Source: Persicaria tinctoria
Taxonomy: Eukaryota; Streptophyta; Magnoliopsida; Caryophyllales; Polygonaceae
Length of the DNA: 64,000 nucleotides
Assembly: GCA_037127255.1 (NCBI GenBank)
Contig: JBANSL010000004.1
Span: 24,559,967 to 24,623,966, forward strand
Direction of reading: 5' to 3'
Numbering within the stretch: the first letter of the stretch is position 1; each line of letters begins with the position of its first letter. Under the pieces are notes generated by a model. That model had not been told where the DNA came from. It made no database searches and saw nothing but the letters and a program-made list of their open reading frames with translations. Below, piece after piece: positions 44,317 through 56,078 of this stretch. Made by a program: the position numbers and the translations under genes.

Positions 44317-46537
44317 GAGAGAATTGCACCCAATATACCAAAACCCATACCCTTTTGCAAAACTAACACCCCCCATGAAAAAATAGCAAAAGTTGCAACG
44401 GGTCCTTTTTTTTTTTTTTTTTGCAAAAGTAGCTGGTGGGATGGGCAAATGAGAGAGGCCTCGGAGGGGGGGGGGGAAGAGAAAGGAGGGGGAGGGTAGA
44501 GGAGAGAGGTCTGCAAGTGGGCATGTTGGAAGAGGAGAGAGAGAGAGAGGGGGGGGGGGGGAGAGAGGAATCATTACATGAAAAATGGGGAGAGAGAATA
44601 ACATTAAATGCATATGAGAGAGGGGGGAATCCACTTTTCGTAGAGGAGAGAGGTAGAGGAGAGAGAGAAAATAGAAGTGATGTCATTGAATAAAAATCGG
44701 ACTTATGGACAACCCAATGATCAGTTCCATGTCAACCAATACGAAATACGTGCCAACAACTTAATATTGTGTGTTGACCGAATGATAAATCGTGCCAGCA
44801 ACTTAAGATTCCCCATCGTATGATTCGTGGACTTCATGGATTTGTTAACAACTCGTAGGCATCGAAATATCATTGGCATGAAACTTTATTTTTATGGCAC
44901 AAGTTTATATGTTGGTGGCACATAAAACATAATAAATGGCACATTAATTTTATCTGGCACGTAAAACAAATATCGTAAGCTTTCTTACCCATTTTCATTA
45001 ATATATGCTATCTGGATTTGGCATGTTTCACCTTTTGCGTGGCATGTAATAATCGGTTGTTGTCCCGTGTTTCCTATTGTCTTGCATATAACTGCTAACT
45101 GGGATATGTCTGTGTATTTAATGCATGTGGGGGCCAGCGTTTAATGCACATGGAATAATCATCTCCCTCCTCCCCTTTTCCACACAATTTCCATTGACAC
45201 ATCACACCTCCACTCTTTTTTTTTTTTTTACTTTGCTCACCTATAGGGCTGTGCATATTCGGGTATCCGACACGACACGGATATCCGTGTCGGATACCCG
45301 GAACCGATAAGCCCAAAAGGCCTGACACGAACACGATCCGATAACTGTCGGATATCCGACACGGATACCCAAAACGGTTTCGGGTATCCGACTCGGATAC
45401 CCGACACGATCCGGTTAGCTTTTCCTTCGCGCAACTCGTTAAACCATTACAGTTGAATATTAGATTCAATTCCTTATACTGATGCAAAAAATCATCCATA
45501 GCAATTACAAACTCTAATGAATACATTGTAATCAAGCAAACGAAGAAACAAATTAACCAGTTCATGTTCAAAAGCCAAATAGGTAATCAATTTCACTTAA
45601 ATTTTACAAAAACCTAAGAGAGAACAAGGGCGATTCGTAGTATTAAATGTTGAAAAACACCTCATGGACGCCGGATCTGAGCGTGAGAGGCGAGAGCAGA
45701 GGATGAGCCAATGAGGATCTAACTTCTAAGCGTGAGAGAGAGGCGGCTGAGTGGATCTGAGCGTGAGACACCTCATGGACGGCCGGATCTGAGCGTGAGA
45801 GACTGAGAGAGGCGAGAGAAGAGGATGAGCCGATGAGGATCTGAGCGTGACAGAGAGGCGGCTGAGCAGATCTGAGCGTGAGAAACTAAGAGAGGCGAGA
45901 GCAGAGGATGAGACGATGAGGAATCGAGGATTTGAGCGTGAGAGAGAGGCAATTGAGTATTAATTTTAGGGTTTGTTTATTTGGGCCGGATTTTAGGGTT
46001 TCTTTGTATGGGCCTACAACTGATGAGAGAGTAGCCCAAGGGAAAAAAGGAAGAAAGAAAAAACAAGCGGTGACCGGGAATCGAAATCTTAACCTTTTGC
46101 AGGAGCGGAATTTATACGCACCAGCACAACCAACTGGGCCAATCAATTTATGTGTAATTTTACGTCAGGTATTATATTTGTATTATGCTTAGACTACTAT
46201 ATTTTAAAAAAATAAAAAATTAAACGTTTCGTGTCGGGTATCCGATAAGAGGATATGCCCGATCCGAACACGAACCGTTTAATGTCGTGTTTTACCGGTT
46301 CATGTCATTTTCGTGTCGTGTCTTTTCGGTTTCGTGTTTTTTCGTGTCGTGTCGTCGTGTTTTCGTGTCGTATCAGTCGTGTCGGGTTTTTCTGCACACC
46401 CCTACTCACCTACAACCGGATGAAGAGGTTAAGAAAAAATTGCAAAAGTAGCAAATGCTACCCCCATGCTATTTTTACCCCCCACATGCTACTTTTGCCA
46501 AAGTATACCAAAAGTGGTATATTTGTGCAAATTTTCC
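44317..46537. mobile_element. Non-autonomous Mutator-like element in E3 gag
   Basis: 2,221 bp flanked by the 9-bp duplication TTAATTCTT (44308-44316 and 46538-46546). Ends are imperfect inverted repeats of about 55 bp: GAGAGAATTGCACCCAATAT against GGAAAATTTGCACAAATATA. No transposase. It contains T, G and GA tracts, many GGCACATAAA-like repeats (44900-44960) and a nested hAT element (45244-46404). Confidence 0.85.
45244..46404 (+). mobile_element. Non-autonomous hAT element nested in the Mutator-like element
   Basis: 1,161 bp with an 8-bp duplication CTCACCTA (45236-45243 and 46405-46412) and inverted ends TAGGGCTGTGCA and TGCACACCCCTA. Subterminal regions are packed with CGTGTCGGGTATCCG-type motifs. 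In the middle an approximately 110-bp unit with GGATCTGAGCGTGAGAG repeats two to three times (45657-45960). No transposase. Confidence 0.9.
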
Positions 46538-46546
46538 TTAATTCTT

Positions 46547-46971
46547 CCCCTAAATTGACTTCTTCTAATTTTTGTAATAAAAGAAGGACGAATTTTAAAA
46601 TTAATAGCAAGAAGAATGATCGCTGATTCTGGAACTTCCAAAGTAGGATGCAGATATTCCTTTGCGTTGGCTGGGATGTGCCCAATCCGCTCCTCAAGTT
46701 CCCTTCTCGCGTTGACTTTGCGATCTAACCTTGCCTCCCACCGTTGTTGATTATGTGCCTATTCCGCCTCTCGTCGGGTATGTTCAGCTTCTCTGGTGGT
46801 GAGTGCCTCAATCTGTTAGCGGAGTTGCTCAAGCTCCTGTGCAGGTGTGAGCGGGCCCGCATTCTCGTTGTCGGATGTTGACATGAGTCTCCTTCTAAGC
46901 CTTTGCTGAAGGTGGAAAAATCGATCAGGCTCGAGAATAGGGTCTATAGGCGTGCGATTAGTTCTTCGCAT
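46547..46971 (-). pseudogene. gag: E3 Gag N-terminus
   Basis: From ATG 46971: MRRTNRTPIDPILEPDRFFH, then a charged coiled-coil-like region and EYLHPTLEVPESAIILLAIN, parallel to the E1 and E7 Gag start. At least one in-frame stop (TAA near 46818) breaks it. It is cut by the Mutator-like insertion in the segment before RINECPLEH. Confidence 0.75.
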
Positions 46972-47059
46972 GCACATGAAAAGCAAAAAAGAAAAAGTAA
47001 GTAAAAAGGAACTAAAAATAAAGACAAATATAAAGAAAAAAAGGGCGCGATTGATAGCT

Positions 47060-47077
47060 TCCTCGGCAACGACGCCA
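47060..47077 (-). promoter_or_regulatory. E3 primer binding site (tRNA-Asp type)
   Basis: On the minus strand TGGCGTCGTTGCCGAGGA follows the LTR end CAACAACA. Two bases differ from the E7 form. Confidence 0.85.
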
Positions 47078-47081
47078 AATT

Positions 47082-48944
47082 TGTTGTTGCAGGAGGATGG
47101 TCAAGTATGAAATATAAATAAATATAAAGCAAACCGACTCCCTGTCTCAGCAAATAAATACAAGATTTCCTCCCGTTGTAGTAGAAGGCAGTCAGGATCG
47201 ATCCACGGGGAAGCGTGTCAGCGCCCGCCTTTTCAGTTCCATATCTCAGCAGAAAATCAACCAGACAAACTGAAATAACAGAGAAAAGCAGAAAAGGACA
47301 GAAAGCAGAAAACTTTGGTCGATATCTACTGTTGTTACTCATTATCGAGTAAGAAAATCGACCAACATAACTCAATTTCGACTCAAAACAGAAACAGAAC
47401 ACAAAGGCAAAACTTGGTCGATATCGACTGGGAGTACTCGATATCGACTAGAAAAACCGGCTGACAGTAACTCAATATCGAGTAAGATAGAAACTTAAAA
47501 CTGAAAATTCGTGAAATAAATAAATAAAATAAAAGACTTCCAAGATCAGGGTTTCAACACTACAATGATAACTATGTAAAATAACACATAAAGGCATAAA
47601 AGATCATGCTTTTCATCAAATAAATTTCGTTACTAACAAATAGGACGATAGAGGCTTTCACATAAACCCTAATTGTTACTAACCCTTTTCACATAATTAA
47701 TCCAAGTTGCATTAAGATCAGTTTCGCTTCAATAACACAAACAAGGATTACCTTCAACTTTCGCAAAAGAATCATGCTCATAGGGATAGAAGACGAATCG
47801 CATAAAAAGCTTGTACCTTTACCGCATCATCTCACATGGCTACCGTCAGGCTCACCCCGACCCTAGAAGTTGGGTGACTACTCGCTCTTCATCATGAATA
47901 AACTCATCAAAGGTTTCAAGAAAATAAATTGCATTAAATAAACTAAATAAGACTTACAACCGAATAAAGACAACTCCGCTATCGCTTCACAAACTCCACT
48001 CGGCTCCAAGCTCTCTCTCTACTTACTACCTCTTCTCCTTCTCTAGAATTGAATTGAAATTGAATGAATAGAAATCAGCCACTAAGGCTTTATTTATAGG
48101 CTTCATTCCCTAGATAACTAGGAAAGAAACTCTATTTATATCTATATCTATCTATCTAAATTCTTAAAATAAAAACTTGGAAATAAAGAAAATAAATCAA
48201 CAAGGACTATATCTAAAGTAGACAAATATCTCTTCCAACTTGATAGATCTTGATAGAATTTGATCTTGTGGATATCTCCATTGGACTTTCGATAGAACTT
48301 TGATTAGAACTCGGACTAGCTTGAAATCGGCTACTGCATGTCACTCGATATCGAACTTCGGCCACTCGATATCGACCTGGCTTTTCTTCGCTTCAGCTCA
48401 GCAACTCGATTTCGGCTTCCAAGAGACAGATCGACTCGATGTTACTCGATATTGACTTGTGATGGTCGATGTCGACCTACGTATTTCCTCCTTAGCTTCC
48501 CGGGTCGATTCTGGATCCTCACTCGATTTTTGGGTTACTCGATATCGAGTTGCTGTACTCGATATCGACCAACTTCTTCAGCTTTGCTCGATTCTTGGCT
48601 TTCTGGGTAGAAATCGACTGGCCACTCGATATCGACTAAGGGTACTCGATATCGACCAATGTGTGTCGACTCGGTTTTCTTGCTTCCAGCTTGATTTGTG
48701 CTGGTTCCGCCACTTCTTGACCTCGGACTTCCTGTAGTTGACTTCAAGCTTTTCCTCCTTTCTCAAAACTGCTGTAAATTTCCTCGATTTTTGCGAAATT
48801 AAACAGAAACTAGTGTAGATTCCATAATTTGGCAAATAAGCATAAACTACATAGATTCTGAACTATTCTAGCCAAAATGTATGAAATGCATGCAGAAATC
48901 GATATAAAAGATAGTATAAAACATGGCAGATTAGGCTCACAACA
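47082..48944 (-). repeat. LTR shared by E3 (5') and E4 (3')
   Basis: 1,863 bp, on the minus strand TGTTGTGAGCCTAATCTGCC to CTGCAACAACA. A primer site lies on one side and a purine tract on the other. TCGATATCGA islands at 47320-47480 and 48335-48660. Confidence 0.88.
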
Positions 48945-48991
48945 AACACCCCATACTTAAGTGACGAGAGGGTTTCTCGACCAAATAAATT
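48945..48991 (-). mobile_element. E4 remnant: internal region reduced to about 50 bp
   Basis: Between two LTRs only a purine tract (AAGTATGGGGTG on the minus strand) and a degraded primer-site-like AATTTATTTGG remain. Nearly the whole internal part is deleted. Confidence 0.65.
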
Positions 48992-49696
48992 TGTAGTCAA
49001 GACCCCGCTATAGGATAGTGGAGTCAGGTTCGTCCTCAGGAGAGAAGTCAGCGGTTATAGGTTTAGTGTGTTTTGGGGTTCAGGGATAGCGGGAAAAGGT
49101 GAGGAGGTTGCTGTCGACTTCGACTAAGACTTGGTCGATGTCGAGGGAATGGTAGGAGAAGAGGTGGTCGGTGTCGGGTAAATTTGCAGGATAACAATAA
49201 TGAAATAAAATAAATAAAGAATCAAACTTCCAAGGTTAGGGATCACCACAACAATAAACATATGTGCAGATCATAAATCACATAAAGATGCATTATTTAT
49301 ATCAAAGAATCGACTTTTGCAAATTCCAACAATTTAGGTGATAGAGGCTCTCACATAAAAACCTAATTTGTTTCTACCTTTTCTTAATTAGGATTAGTCG
49401 GCTCTCGCAAATAAACCCTAATTACTATCCAATTCATAATAAGATCACTTTCGCTTCAATATCATGAATAAGGAATTTCATCAACTCTCGCAAAGGATTA
49501 ATAACATAGGTAGATGATGATAAAGAGATATAAATTCATGGATTTATAAATCAAACACACATATCTATGTTGGGATCACCCCAACCCTAGAAGAAGGAAA
49601 TTAGAAACAAAACATAATGAAAGAAATTAACTTTAACATTCAAAATAAAACTTAAACTTACAACCGTTTGTCTCCTTCCTCCTCCTTCTCTCTCGC

Positions 49697-49746
<50 letters not shown>

Positions 49747-51195
49747 CTTCTCTCTATCTCTCTCCTCTCTCCTTGCGCCCTAAGACGACTTGACTGGAAT
49801 GAATAAAAATCAGCCCCCTAGGGCTTTATTTATAGGCTTCCTTCCAAGATAATCTAGGAAAGAAACTCTATCTATATCTATATCTATCTATCTACTTACT
49901 TAAGATAAAAACATGGAAATAAATGATTATATCTAAAAGGAAATATATCTAATGTGGATAAATATCTTCTCCAAGTTGATAGATCTTGATGGAATTTGAT
50001 CTCGAAAATATCTCCATTGGATTCGGGATAGAAACTTAACAAGATCCTCGGACTGCTCGACGTCGGCTTCCTGGTTTCCTCAATATCGAGTAGGATTCCT
50101 CGATATCGAGTAACATTTTCTCATCTTGTGCTCAGCAACTCGATTCCGGCTTCTGGGGATGCATGTCGACTTGATTTTTCCTCGATATTGAGAAGATTTC
50201 GTCGATATCGACCAAGGCTTGGTCCGTCTTCAGCTTCTTTGTCGATCTCGGCTCCAAGAAGTGAAAGTGTTTACTCGATATCGAGTAAAGTTCCTCGATA
50301 TCGACTTGAATGTTCAGCTCCCAGCTTGCTTTGTCGATTCTTGGTGCTCCAGCTCGATATGGGTTACTCGATATCGAGTAAAACAACTCGATATCGACTA
50401 AGTTTCTCAGCATTTTGCTCTGTTCTTGAAACGCACTTTCCCGAGTCCTCGTTCGTCGCATTGACACATATGACCATGCGTTGGAAAGCTCTTTTCGAGA
50501 GCTACAACTCTCATGAAGATATCAAAGCATGATTCAGAATGATGAATGTCGAAATATGTGATTTTCTCCAGCTGCACCCAGTGGCGGATCCTGAACTTGT
50601 TGATTGAGGGGGCGAAAATTTACGATAAAGAAAATATTTTATGTAACGTATCATGAATTTGCATGATTTATTTCATGGTTTTCAAATATTTCAATATAAC
50701 CTCATAATTTGAAGTTATCGAATATAGTTATATTATTAAGATATGAAATTAATAAATAATAATTACAATAAAAATATATCGGTTTGGTAAATGATGTAGG
50801 AAATATTGTAATTCAGTGCTGAAATTTGAAACGCTTATAACTTTTCGCTCAGATATCGGATTTAAGCTTATAATATATCAAATCGAAGCTATCGGCGAGA
50901 GGAATATGTATGTTAAATTTCATTTTCGATTAGGGGGAGGGGGGCGACTGCCACTACTGGCCCTAAAGAGGATCCGCCCCTGGCTGCACCATCCTTAGCT
51001 TCTTCATGACTTTTCCTTTAAGCTCCAAAGTGCGTCCGATTTCTGCGAAATATAACAAAAACTTATGTAGACCTCCACATATTACAAATAAACATAAACT
51101 ACACAAATTATGTATTATTTTAACCCAAATGCATGAAATGCATACAGAAATCGATATAAAAGTAACTATAAACATGGCAAATTAGGCTCACAACA
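48992..51195 (-). repeat. LTR shared by E4 (5') and E5 (3'), with a MITE
   Basis: On the minus strand it starts TGTTGTGAGCCTAATTTGCC and ends near GACTACA; the tail differs from the other LTRs, so that end is approximate. Contains a CT microsatellite (about 49700-49743), TCGATATCGA islands (50080-50400) and the hAT MITE at 50579-50982. Confidence 0.75.
50579..50982. mobile_element. hAT-type MITE in the E5 LTR
   Basis: 404 bp with inverted ends CAGTGGCGGATCC and GGATCCGCCCCTG and an 8-bp duplication GCTGCACC (50571-50578 and 50983-50990). No coding capacity. Confidence 0.92.
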
Positions 51196-52702
51196 AACAC
51201 CCCATACTTAAGCTTGCTTGTCCTCAAGCAATACTTTTAATTGTCATTCAGGGGAAGAAAACAAAACTCTCAACATATCAGATTCATTTGCCATATGTCC
51301 CCGCAATCAGTTACTATCCTCGAAAAGGTACTAGTGTCACAAATCCACGCATGTGCATTAAAAAGCAACATCTACTCACAAAAGGAGGGTTATGTAAAAA
51401 CAATTCATGTGACAAAGCATTAATAATCAAGAGGACTTTAATTTAAGCTCAATAAGGAGTAGATTGGAAAAAAGCTAAAGGTGGGCAATTTTTTGGCAAT
51501 GTGGTGCTAATAATCCGGGGAAATGAAGTATTTCCAAACTGAATTTCCACATTCCTTCTCATAAGATTCATCACCTTCCATAATGTTTTTTTCAATATTA
51601 TGCTTTTACCTCTCTAACCTCAGCACTGCCTTCTCGCGAGTCCCAAACATGGGTGTCATGAATGACCCCGGATACTTAGTGCTTTGGACTCCTCACATAT
51701 GTCCCATCTCAGTGAACTATTATCTCAGCGAGCAGGGTCGATCTACCTTTATCTCCTGAGGTGATCGGATTTTCTTTCACTCATTAAATTTTCCATATAT
51801 TTTTCAAACAATTTCCCGCCAAACTCTAATAATGATAAAAACAACAACACAAATACCATATGATAATCTCCATAATGTAACATCATTCTCAACATAATCC
51901 CCGAATGGAAATAAGGTAAAGAATGGAAAAATATTTAGATCATGTGGAGCAATATATGAAATAAGGCATAATATGGCTTTTGTGATGCATAAGCATAGGT
52001 AAGGCTAGGAATTTAAACAATATGAGCATTATATGGAAATATAAAGTCCTCCATCCTCTTATCATGCAACATGTCAAAAGCAATATCAAATTTTACCTCC
52101 TTTCATGGTTTTCACGAAATAATGCACTTCATTGTGACTTCCCTTTATTAGGCAATTTCATGCTATATCTCTAATGAATCCAATTTTGCATCGTCGAGTT
52201 CAATATAAAGCTTACATGACATTAATAAAAAAAAATTTCAATGGGGGTCATTTTTCAAACTTTTGGAAAACATGCATATAAGCACATAAATTAATAATGA
52301 ATTCCAAAATAGCCATGTATAAACAATTTAAGAATTAATGCACAAATAATGTCAAATATGGCAAATATGCACAAAGTAAGCCCTTCCCCCACCCCATACT
52401 TAAACATTACAGTGTCCTCACTGTATAAAAACAAGGGTAAAGAAAGAAACTCACTAGACAGATGTGCAGGGCTTCAAAATGTCGACTGAACATGCCTGGG
52501 CCGAGTCCGATTTAGCTTGCTTCTATCCCCATGGACCTGAAAAATATAGAAGACATATACCCACAATAGAAAAACTAAATGGTTCAAAACCAAAAAAAAA
52601 AAAAACAAAACAAAAGCAACAATGTCCAAAAGTCCCAAAAAATAAATGTCTATTTACAAGCTCTAGATTTTATAGTCGCTAGGCCGACTTTCTCCATTAA
52701 GC
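51196..52702 (-). other. E5 3' region
   Basis: Purine tract and hairpin (51196-51240), conserved block (51598-51785), second purine motif CCCCACCCCATACTTAA (about 52386) and the AGTCGGCCTAGCGACTATAAA junction (about 52675) just after the ORF end. No gene is seen in the direct sequence. Confidence 0.75.
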
Positions 52703-53335
52703 TCAAGGTGGCATCTGCAGGGCCCATGTAGCTTGGGCTTCAAATAGGACTCCATTCTTGTCCATCAGCTGCAGTCCTCCTGAATGGATCTTGTTCACCA
52801 CGAAGGGCCCCATCCTCTTCTTGTTGAATTTGTTGGGAAAGCAATGATCTTTTGATTTAGAAACATAGAGTTTGTCTCCAACTTCATACTCTTTAGGCCC
52901 ATCATTGGAAATCCTACATAAGCGCACATACCAAGGCAAACCTCTCCCATGTATAGATAAATCTTTAATGGAAATAGGAGAAGAAAGATCCATACCTTGG
53001 CTTACCTTCGCAGAAAAGGATTCGGGGACCACTGTATTTGGTCGATCTCGAGTAAGTGTACTTGACATCGAGTTGTTTTAAGCTTCTGGTGGCCTACTGC
53101 TCGAGGATGCTGGAGTCGAAGAAGGCAAGGTTTGGTCGATATCGACTAATGTTGTCGATATCGAGTTGTCCTTCGCTGCCAGTGGAGTGCTCGTCGCTGG
53201 AGGTGAAGTCGAGGACAAAGATGGTTGGTCGATATCGACTAAGGTTGTCGATATCGAGGAGTTTCCGGCTTCTGTTTGGCTGCTCGACGACGCTGCTGGT
53301 GGTGGAGGGTTCTGGGTTTGGTCGATATCGACCAA
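52703..53335 (-). pseudogene. E5 second linker and integrase-tail-like segment
   Basis: Same frame as the E5 protease with stops at 53357 (TAG) and about 53075 (TAA). The linker repeats NSSISTTLVDIDQ units from TCGATATCGA sites. The tail shows SAKVSQGMDLSSPISIKDLS, EYEVGDKLYVSKSKDHCFPN and KRMGPFVVNKIHSGGLQLMD, matching E3. Conservation of this tail in two copies, without any integrase core, suggests it was part of the functional non-autonomous element. Confidence 0.7.
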
Positions 53336-53356
53336 ATTTCTCGATGTCGAGGAATT

Positions 53357-54529
53357 CTAGTTGACTTCGACCCCATACATGCATCCTGTCAAGGCATCCA
53401 AAAAATAGTTAGTCGACGTTGACTTACCTTGGTCGATGTCGAGCAGATCCTCTATGTCTTTGTTTAGGATGGCCATGATCTTCTCCACCTGGGCTTCCAT
53501 ATCCCTCTTTTCCAGCTCTTCAGGAGTCATATTTCTTACCTTAGGCTCCCCGCAAGTAATGTAACCAGCTGATATAGATTTTACCTCTTCCATTGGACCT
53601 GTATGTCTTTCAGTTTTATTAAAAGAATACTCAATTACCTCATCGCTGATGTTGAAAGTGAGTACTCCCTTCCTTACGCTTATGTTGGCATCCACCGTCG
53701 CCAAGAAGGGCCTTCCTTGAATAATTGGACATGCAGGGTCCTCCGCCATATCAATAACTAAGAAATCAGCAGGGACAAAGAACTTACCTACTTGCAATGG
53801 CACATTGTTCACCATGCCTGTTGGAATGACCACCATGTTGTTTACCATATAAAGCTTGGCATCCATAGGCTCTAGGGCACCTATCGTAATTTTGGACCAT
53901 ATTGTTAAAGGCATTATACTCACACTAACTCCAAGATCACATAAAACATTAAATCTATATTGACCAAATCCAATGGTTATCGCAAACTTACCTGGATCTG
54001 GCCTTTTCTCAAGTATGTACATATGGTTGCACCCCTCTGTAATTTTAGCCATTGACCACTTCTTGCTTAGAATCTCCTTGAGGAATTTGACGTAGGATGA
54101 TATTTCATTGAGAGCTTCTGTGAAGGGTATGGTGACATTGAGCTTCTGAAACATCTGGATGAAGCGCTGAAATTTCTTCTCTGCTGGGTCCTTTGGAGAT
54201 TTTGTGGAGAAAGGTAGCCTCTTTTTTTGATTCGGAGCTAGAACAGATGTCGGAGTTGCTGCAGACGGGTCAATATTGACTGGGCTCTCCTCGATATCGA
54301 CTGGTTTTTCCTCGATATCGACTACTGTAGTCGATTTTGAGTTGTTGTGCTGTGCAGACGAAGGTTGATCCAGTTTGTCCTCGATATCGAGTAGTCCTTC
54401 CTCGATATCGAGTTGCCTCTTCTCGACATCGACCAAAGTCTGGTCGATATCGAATTGCTGTTCAGCTCCTCCGTCCTGCTGCTTTCCGACCTTTGGCTCG
54501 CGTAGTTGGTGGCCGCTCTTGAGTTTCAC
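53357..54529 (-). CDS. pro: E5 linker and protease
   Basis: 390 codons open. Residues about 25-80 are the linker (DIDQTLVDVEKRQLDIEEG and VVDIEEKPVDIEESPVNID). The LPFSTKSPKDPAEKKFQRF block follows, then retropepsin with active site LCDLGVSVSIMPLT, VVIPTGMVNNVPLQVGKFFV and PIIQGRPFLATVDANIS. The catalytic Asp is kept, but the next residues are LGV instead of LGA and the ILGRPF motif reads IQGRPF, so activity is doubtful. It would cleave the Gag precursor. Confidence 0.82.
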   Translation of the reverse strand: MKLKSGHQLREPKVGKQQDGGAEQQFDIDQTLVDVEKRQLDIEEGLLDIEDKLDQPSSAQHNNSKSTTVVDIEEKPVDIEESPVNIDPSAATPTSVLAPNQKKRLPFSTKSPKDPAEKKFQRFIQMFQKLNVTIPFTEALNEISSYVKFLKEILSKKWSMAKITEGCNHMYILEKRPDPGKFAITIGFGQYRFNVLCDLGVSVSIMPLTIWSKITIGALEPMDAKLYMVNNMVVIPTGMVNNVPLQVGKFFVPADFLVIDMAEDPACPIIQGRPFLATVDANISVRKGVLTFNISDEVIEYSFNKTERHTGPMEEVKSISAGYITCGEPKVRNMTPEELEKRDMEAQVEKIMAILNKDIEDLLDIDQGKSTSTNYFLDALTGCMYGVEVN

Positions 54530-54747
54530 AGCAGCGATGTGTCCGGTCTGCCCCTTGGGATTTGGTTCTGAAGATCTAGGGAGTGAACCTGACTGTCTGG
54601 GGACGCCTGCTTCGAGCTAGCCAATCTGTGTCTCCATTGATTTCCGCCATATATCAATCTCACCAAGCCTAGAGTTGACACCTTGTATCTTAGTGTAGAA
54701 TGAGTTGAAGGACTGCTTGGTGTCTGAATGGTTCATCCGCATTTCCT

Positions 54748-55998
54748 CTAGGATGGTCTGTAGATCATCCCTCTTCTGGTCCCTTTTCGGATGTCCTGGA
54801 GCTCTATATGGCGGGAGGTTCCTAGGGGCACCTTGGTTCCATTGTGGTTGCTGAAACCTTTGGTGCCCATGTAGCGATTAGGACCCCCTGCGTAAGCTGC
54901 CTCTTCGTGGTATTCTGCCAGCCTGACTTGTTCTGTGTGTGGGCACTCAGTAGTGGTGTGCCTATGTGTTCCACATTCGATGCAGGGCCGGTTGACAGAA
55001 AGATAATCTACTTGCTTGAGGAGCTTCCTATTCTGATCTCTGTAGTATTGCTCCTTAACATCTGGGTCAATTTCTTTAGAAGGCTCATAGAGGGGCATGG
55101 ATGGGGCTGGCCTGGCATAGGCATTCTGATCATATTTGATTGAAGTCCCATATTTGTTATCATAGTTGGTCAGCTTCTCGAGGGCAGCCCATGCGTCAAC
55201 TGGCGACATTGTTAGATACTCATAATGGGTGTAGGTGTTGATCCTATCTTTAGCAGCCAGATCAAGAGAATTGTAGAAGATCTCTTGAACGATGCAAGGT
55301 TATATTCCATGTGTAGGGCAGGATCGTAGTAGATCCTTATAGCGTTCCCATGCCTTTCCTAGCGACTTTCCAGGCTGCTGTTCGAAAGATGTAATCTTTT
55401 GGCGAAGGAGTGTTGTCTTGGTAGGAGGAAAGAATTTATTGAGAAATTCCTGCTTTACTTGAGCCCATGTCGTGAGGGATCGTGGTTTCAGTCATTCCAG
55501 CCACTTTAATGCGAGACCAGCGAGAGACCAACGGAAAGCCTTCATCAAGATGTACTCCAAGGTGGTACCTTCAGCAAGAGTACGACACATATCAGTAAAG
55601 TTTGTAATATGTTGAAGAGGGCATTCATTAAATCTACCATGAAAAGCATTATGTTTAATTTCTATTAAGAAAGGAGTGCGGATTTCATAGTTATTCTGAG
55701 GGATTAGAATAGCTCATTCAGGCACGACGAGAGTCGGGTGCATGTAATCCTCTGCAGTGGTAGGATATTGGACGAGCTCATCTTCTGCTTGCCTCGCACG
55801 CTCAGCTTCCTGTTCCCTTCCTGCTCTCTCAGTGGCGAGAGCAGCATCCTCAGCGGCTAGTTTTCTCCAAAGCCTCTCAATTAGCTATTCTTGTGTTTTT
55901 GCGGCCGCCATGGCTCTTTTTAGTTTAGCGTGGACGTGTAAGAGGCGTTCCGGTTCGTCTAAGCCGTCAAACTCAAGTGGTTGACGAGAACGGCGCAT
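54748..55998 (-). pseudogene. gag: E5 Gag
   Basis: From ATG 55998 (MRRSRQPLEFDGLDEPERLL). One frame through the capsid domain (FNECPLQHITNFTDMCRTLA, KAFRWSLAGLALKWLE) and knuckle (ECGTHRHTTTECPHTEQV), but with four stops: TAG near 55887, TGA near 55712, TGA near 55495 and a stop near 55302. A frameshift near 54872 takes the end out of frame, giving a false end at 54748. Confidence 0.82.
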
Positions 55999-56060
55999 AC
56001 ACCTATGAAGTAACTCAAAGGAAAAGTGAGATATAACTACCTAAGGCGTGAATGATTGCT

Positions 56061-56078
56061 TCCCCGACAACGGCGCCA
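56061..56078 (-). promoter_or_regulatory. E5 primer binding site (tRNA-Asp type)
   Basis: On the minus strand TGGCGCCGTTGTCGGGGA follows the LTR end TACAACA; one base differs from E7. Confidence 0.88.

Larger units (their letters stand above)
42931..45664 (-). repeat. Direct duplication, copy 2
   Basis: Matches 31112-33883. Here the nested hAT and the Mutator-like element run on to their true ends, so this copy keeps the original right flank. Copy 1 keeps the original left flank (protease). Confidence 0.88.
27528..47081 (-). mobile_element. Gypsy element E3 body (gag-protease-integrase tail), heavily interrupted
   Basis: In element order from the right: primer site 47060-47077, gag N-terminus 46971-46547, Mutator-like insertion, rest of gag 44307-43262, linker to 42931, CACTA-like insertion, a second copy of gag and linker (33883-31112), protease 31288-30383, linker and integrase tail 30364-29635, 3' region to 27786 and a truncated LTR to 27528. 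The 5' LTR is 47082-48944. No RT or integrase core. The doubled gag segment is treated under the duplication. Confidence 0.8.

Noticed and set aside
49700..49743. CT microsatellite as a promoter element of a host gene
   Set aside because: It lies inside a Gypsy LTR with no host gene nearby.
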